A stretch of DNA of 64,000 nt, from positions 1,426,001 through 1,490,000 of the forward strand of contig OZ251232.1 in the NCBI GenBank assembly GCA_965240325.2, written 5' to 3'. Below are positions 61,981-64,000 of the stretch, one piece after another (position 1 is the stretch's first letter; each line of letters begins with the position of its first letter). Source of the DNA: Rebecca billardiae RCC1528. Lineage: Eukaryota; Haptophyta. The notes beneath the pieces were generated by a model. The model did no database searches and was not told where the DNA came from. It saw only the letters and a program-made list of their open reading frames with translations. The translations under genes and the position numbers were made by a program.

Positions 61981-63801
61981 CGATGATGATGACGACAACA
62001 TATATATGTGTGAAAAGGCTGTCGTCATCGTCCCGCCGCGCGAGTAGAGTCTTATCGCGTTCGTCCGCCCCCAGCAGCGGCCCCAGCCGCGCAGGATCGG
62101 GCGGGTCGGCGCCGGCGGCGCCCCCGGCCCGCCGGGGCCGGGTGGCAACGCGGCGTCGCGCGCGCTTAGCTACCAGTAGCAGTCGCCATCATTTGATTCA
62201 TACACTTGATGTATTTAACGAATACACATAAAAGAAAATCAAAAAAAGCGTCACGGTAACCTGTCCGGAAATTCAGATTTTCACGTCGCCAGCGGCCCTG
62301 TGACGAGCTGCGAGCCAGCACTCAGCGGCGCGCCACCAGCCATCGCCGACGTGCTCGGCGGAGCGCGTACTGCACTCCGAACCACAGGAACAGGTTGACG
62401 GTCGCCTCTCCCGGCCCCAGAGTCGCAGTCGGCATCGTGCACGCGCGGCGCGCGCGCGCGCGCACGCTCGAGCCGATCGAGCAGCCGGTCGCGAGCGGCG
62501 AGCCGGGCGAGCGCTCGACGGGTCAGTCGCGGTGGGCACCTGGTCAGCCGCTGGATGTGAAGCGTGTGCACTCAGTGGGGCATGGGATGGGCGGGACCAC
62601 GCGCGCGGGCGTGTGAACGGCGCGCGACGCACGACGCTAGCACACCGAGCCGACACATGCCTTCGTCCTTGTGCCCAGCCGCAACGCGCCCTCCGTCTGC
62701 GCGCCGATGCTGAGCAGCGGGTACGACCAGCTCACGAGCATCGACGGCACGCGCCACCCGACCACTGTCGTCGGAGAGACGCGCGTCCAGTGCCACCAAG
62801 CCGTCGTCCGTCGCCCGAACTCCGGCACGAGCGAGCCGACGAGGTGAGCGGGCTCGCGGTAGGGCTGCTGGCGGCGCGCGTGCGCGTCGCCGGCAAGCTC
62901 TGCGCGCCGCCCGTTGCGCGCTCGCGATTGCAGCCGAACCAGCACGCGGCGCGCGCTGCCTCGAGCCCGGGCTGAGGGCAAGCAGACGGGCGAACGCGGG
63001 CACGTCACGCGCGTAAGCCTTGCGCAGCGTCGACCCCGGTCACCTGTGCGCTGGTCCTCGACCTCGTCAGATCGCCCTATAGCTCAGTCACTCTCGCCTC
63101 GAGCTGCGAGCGCGCGCCGTCGCCGCCTCGGAGCCGCTGCGCTGCGCGTGCTCGCTGGCCGCGCGGAGCTGAGCTTCGAGATTGTTGATCTCGAAGGGGC
63201 ACACGGATGCGCGGCGGTCGCCACGCATGCGCCGGGCAAAGGCGGTGCTGGCGCGGCCCCCACGCATGCGGCGGGCATCGAGAGAATCCGCGGCACGGCG
63301 GCCGAGGCACTCGGCGCGGCGCGCGGCCGGAGCAGTCCGAGCCGATTGCGCGGCGCGGCCGGCGCGCCGGTCGGCCCGCCGGCCACCGGCGCGCCGGCCG
63401 GCTGCGCCGCTTCGCCGGTGGGCGGCTGGCTACGACGGCCAAACAGCGCGCGGCGCGCATACCGCGGGCGCACGCGATCCCGCCCGCCTCGCGCTCGACA
63501 GCTCGCTCGATGCTGCATGCGGGTGTGCTGCGGCTGCTGACGGCTCGCGTGCAGCCGTGAGCCGTCGCCTCGCAGCGTGATGATCGCCCGCGCGCCGCGG
63601 CCGGACAGGTCAAAGGAGCCGCCGAGCGGACGCGCGCTGCCACGGAGGCCTCGTCCACCGGCGTGGCAGGGCTCGCTACCGCCCCGCCGTGCGTGCCGCG
63701 CCGCCGCCGCCACCGCGGCCGCAGCCACCGGCCGCGGCGGCGGCTGCGGCGGCACCGCGGCCGCGGCCGCTGCCGGGCGCAGCCAGCGACGAGCGCGCGG
63801 C
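61981..63801. other. Unresolved region, no gene called
   Basis: Many overlapping frames exist on both strands. Short minus-strand stretches look protein-like (for example around 62650-62830, and N-L-F-L-W-F-G-V-Q-Y-A-L near 62370-62400) but each ends in its own stop and I could not join them with plausible splice sites. An intron-rich minus-strand gene is possible. Confidence 0.35.
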
Positions 63802-64000
63802 TCAACGCGTCGTTGCCGCCACCGCCGCCGCCGTGCGCTGCTTCTTCGTCACCTTGCGCAGCACGCGGAGGAGCTGCTGCTTGAGCAGCTTGCCCGCCTT
63901 CTTGCCATGCATCGTGAGCGAGCGCGTGTGCGTCACGCTGCCCGCTGGCTCCTCCGGCGGGTAGCGTCCCTCTGGCATCGACGCGCGGCCGGCCGAGTTG
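63802..64000 (-). CDS. C-terminal end of an unrecognised minus-strand protein (runs off right edge)
   Basis: The minus frame is open from the window edge to a TGA at 63802-63804, encoding about 65 residues. It is basic and helical near the end (H-G-K-K-A-G-K-L-L-K-Q-Q-L-L-R-V-L-R-K-V-T-K-K-Q), followed by an Ala-rich tail. An internal Met could also start a short ORF. No family recognised. Confidence 0.45.
   Translation of the reverse strand, partial: NSAGRASMPEGRYPPEEPAGSVTHTRSLTMHGKKAGKLLKQQLLRVLRKVTKKQRTAAAVAATTR

Noticed and set aside
63068-63095. TATAGCTCAGTCA near 63078 as a tRNA A-box
   Set aside because: No B-box at a suitable distance and no cloverleaf.

Overview
The window is nuclear DNA of a eukaryote, most likely a unicellular alga with a complex (secondary) plastid; a haptophyte is my best guess and a GC-rich stramenopile such as a pelagophyte the main alternative. 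The reasons are: very GC-rich coding regions with strong third-position bias; short introns (about 90 to 240 bp) that mostly begin GTGCG, end GCAG and are filled with CG/GC dinucleotide runs; eukaryotic hallmark genes (Y14/RBM8A, Tim17, deoxyhypusine hydroxylase, polyprenol reductase, polycystin-type channel, calpain); and an Iojap/RsfS protein with a signal-peptide-plus-transit-like leader as expected for a plastid with extra membranes. The taxonomic call is inference.

Layout. 1-585: end of an SLC10-like transporter (-). 1.07-1.56 kb: decayed copy of a mobile-element ORF. 2.1-6.2 kb: PP2C phosphatase (-) and polycystin-2-like channel (+), divergent. 6.29-8.96 kb: composite palindromic repeat array flanked by a 5-bp direct repeat. 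9.2-20.9 kb: gene-rich block with a purple acid phosphatase (-), METTL21-type methyltransferase (-), a MITE, heparanase-like GH79 protein (-, 4 exons), SRD5A3-type reductase (+), an unrecognised probable mitochondrial protein (-), Y14 (+) and Tim17 (+). 20.9-25.9 kb: gene-poor, with repeat copies. 25.9-30.8 kb: FBH1-like helicase fragment (-), EF-hand protein (+), coiled-coil/FN3-like protein (-). 30.9 kb: tRNA-Met. 31.0-44.5 kb: transposon graveyard. 45.2-62.0 kb: second gene-rich block with a hybrid histidine kinase (+), Iojap (-), a small membrane protein (+), kelch/coiled-coil protein (+), a TIR element, deoxyhypusine hydroxylase (+), an unknown membrane protein (-) and a calpain-like protease (+). 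62-64 kb: unresolved, ending in the C-terminus of a minus-strand gene.

The genes are ordinary single eukaryotic units, not operons; several are divergent pairs with short shared upstream regions (72 bp between the heparanase-like and SRD5A3 genes, 182 bp between the mitochondrial candidate and Y14, 237 bp between Iojap and its neighbour).

The most notable signal is in the mobile DNA. Two insertions (31942-34340 and 42282-43997) have TIRs beginning TAGGGGG and perfect 7-bp target duplications, and both landed inside copies of one unrelated element family whose left end is ATTCTGGTGAACACAG. That host family occurs at least four times with different internal sequence. A third system is the 6289-8957 array, in which perfect 96-bp hairpins alternate with about 467-bp TIR modules in both orientations. 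I recognise none of the encoded proteins of these elements, so they are candidates for undescribed families.
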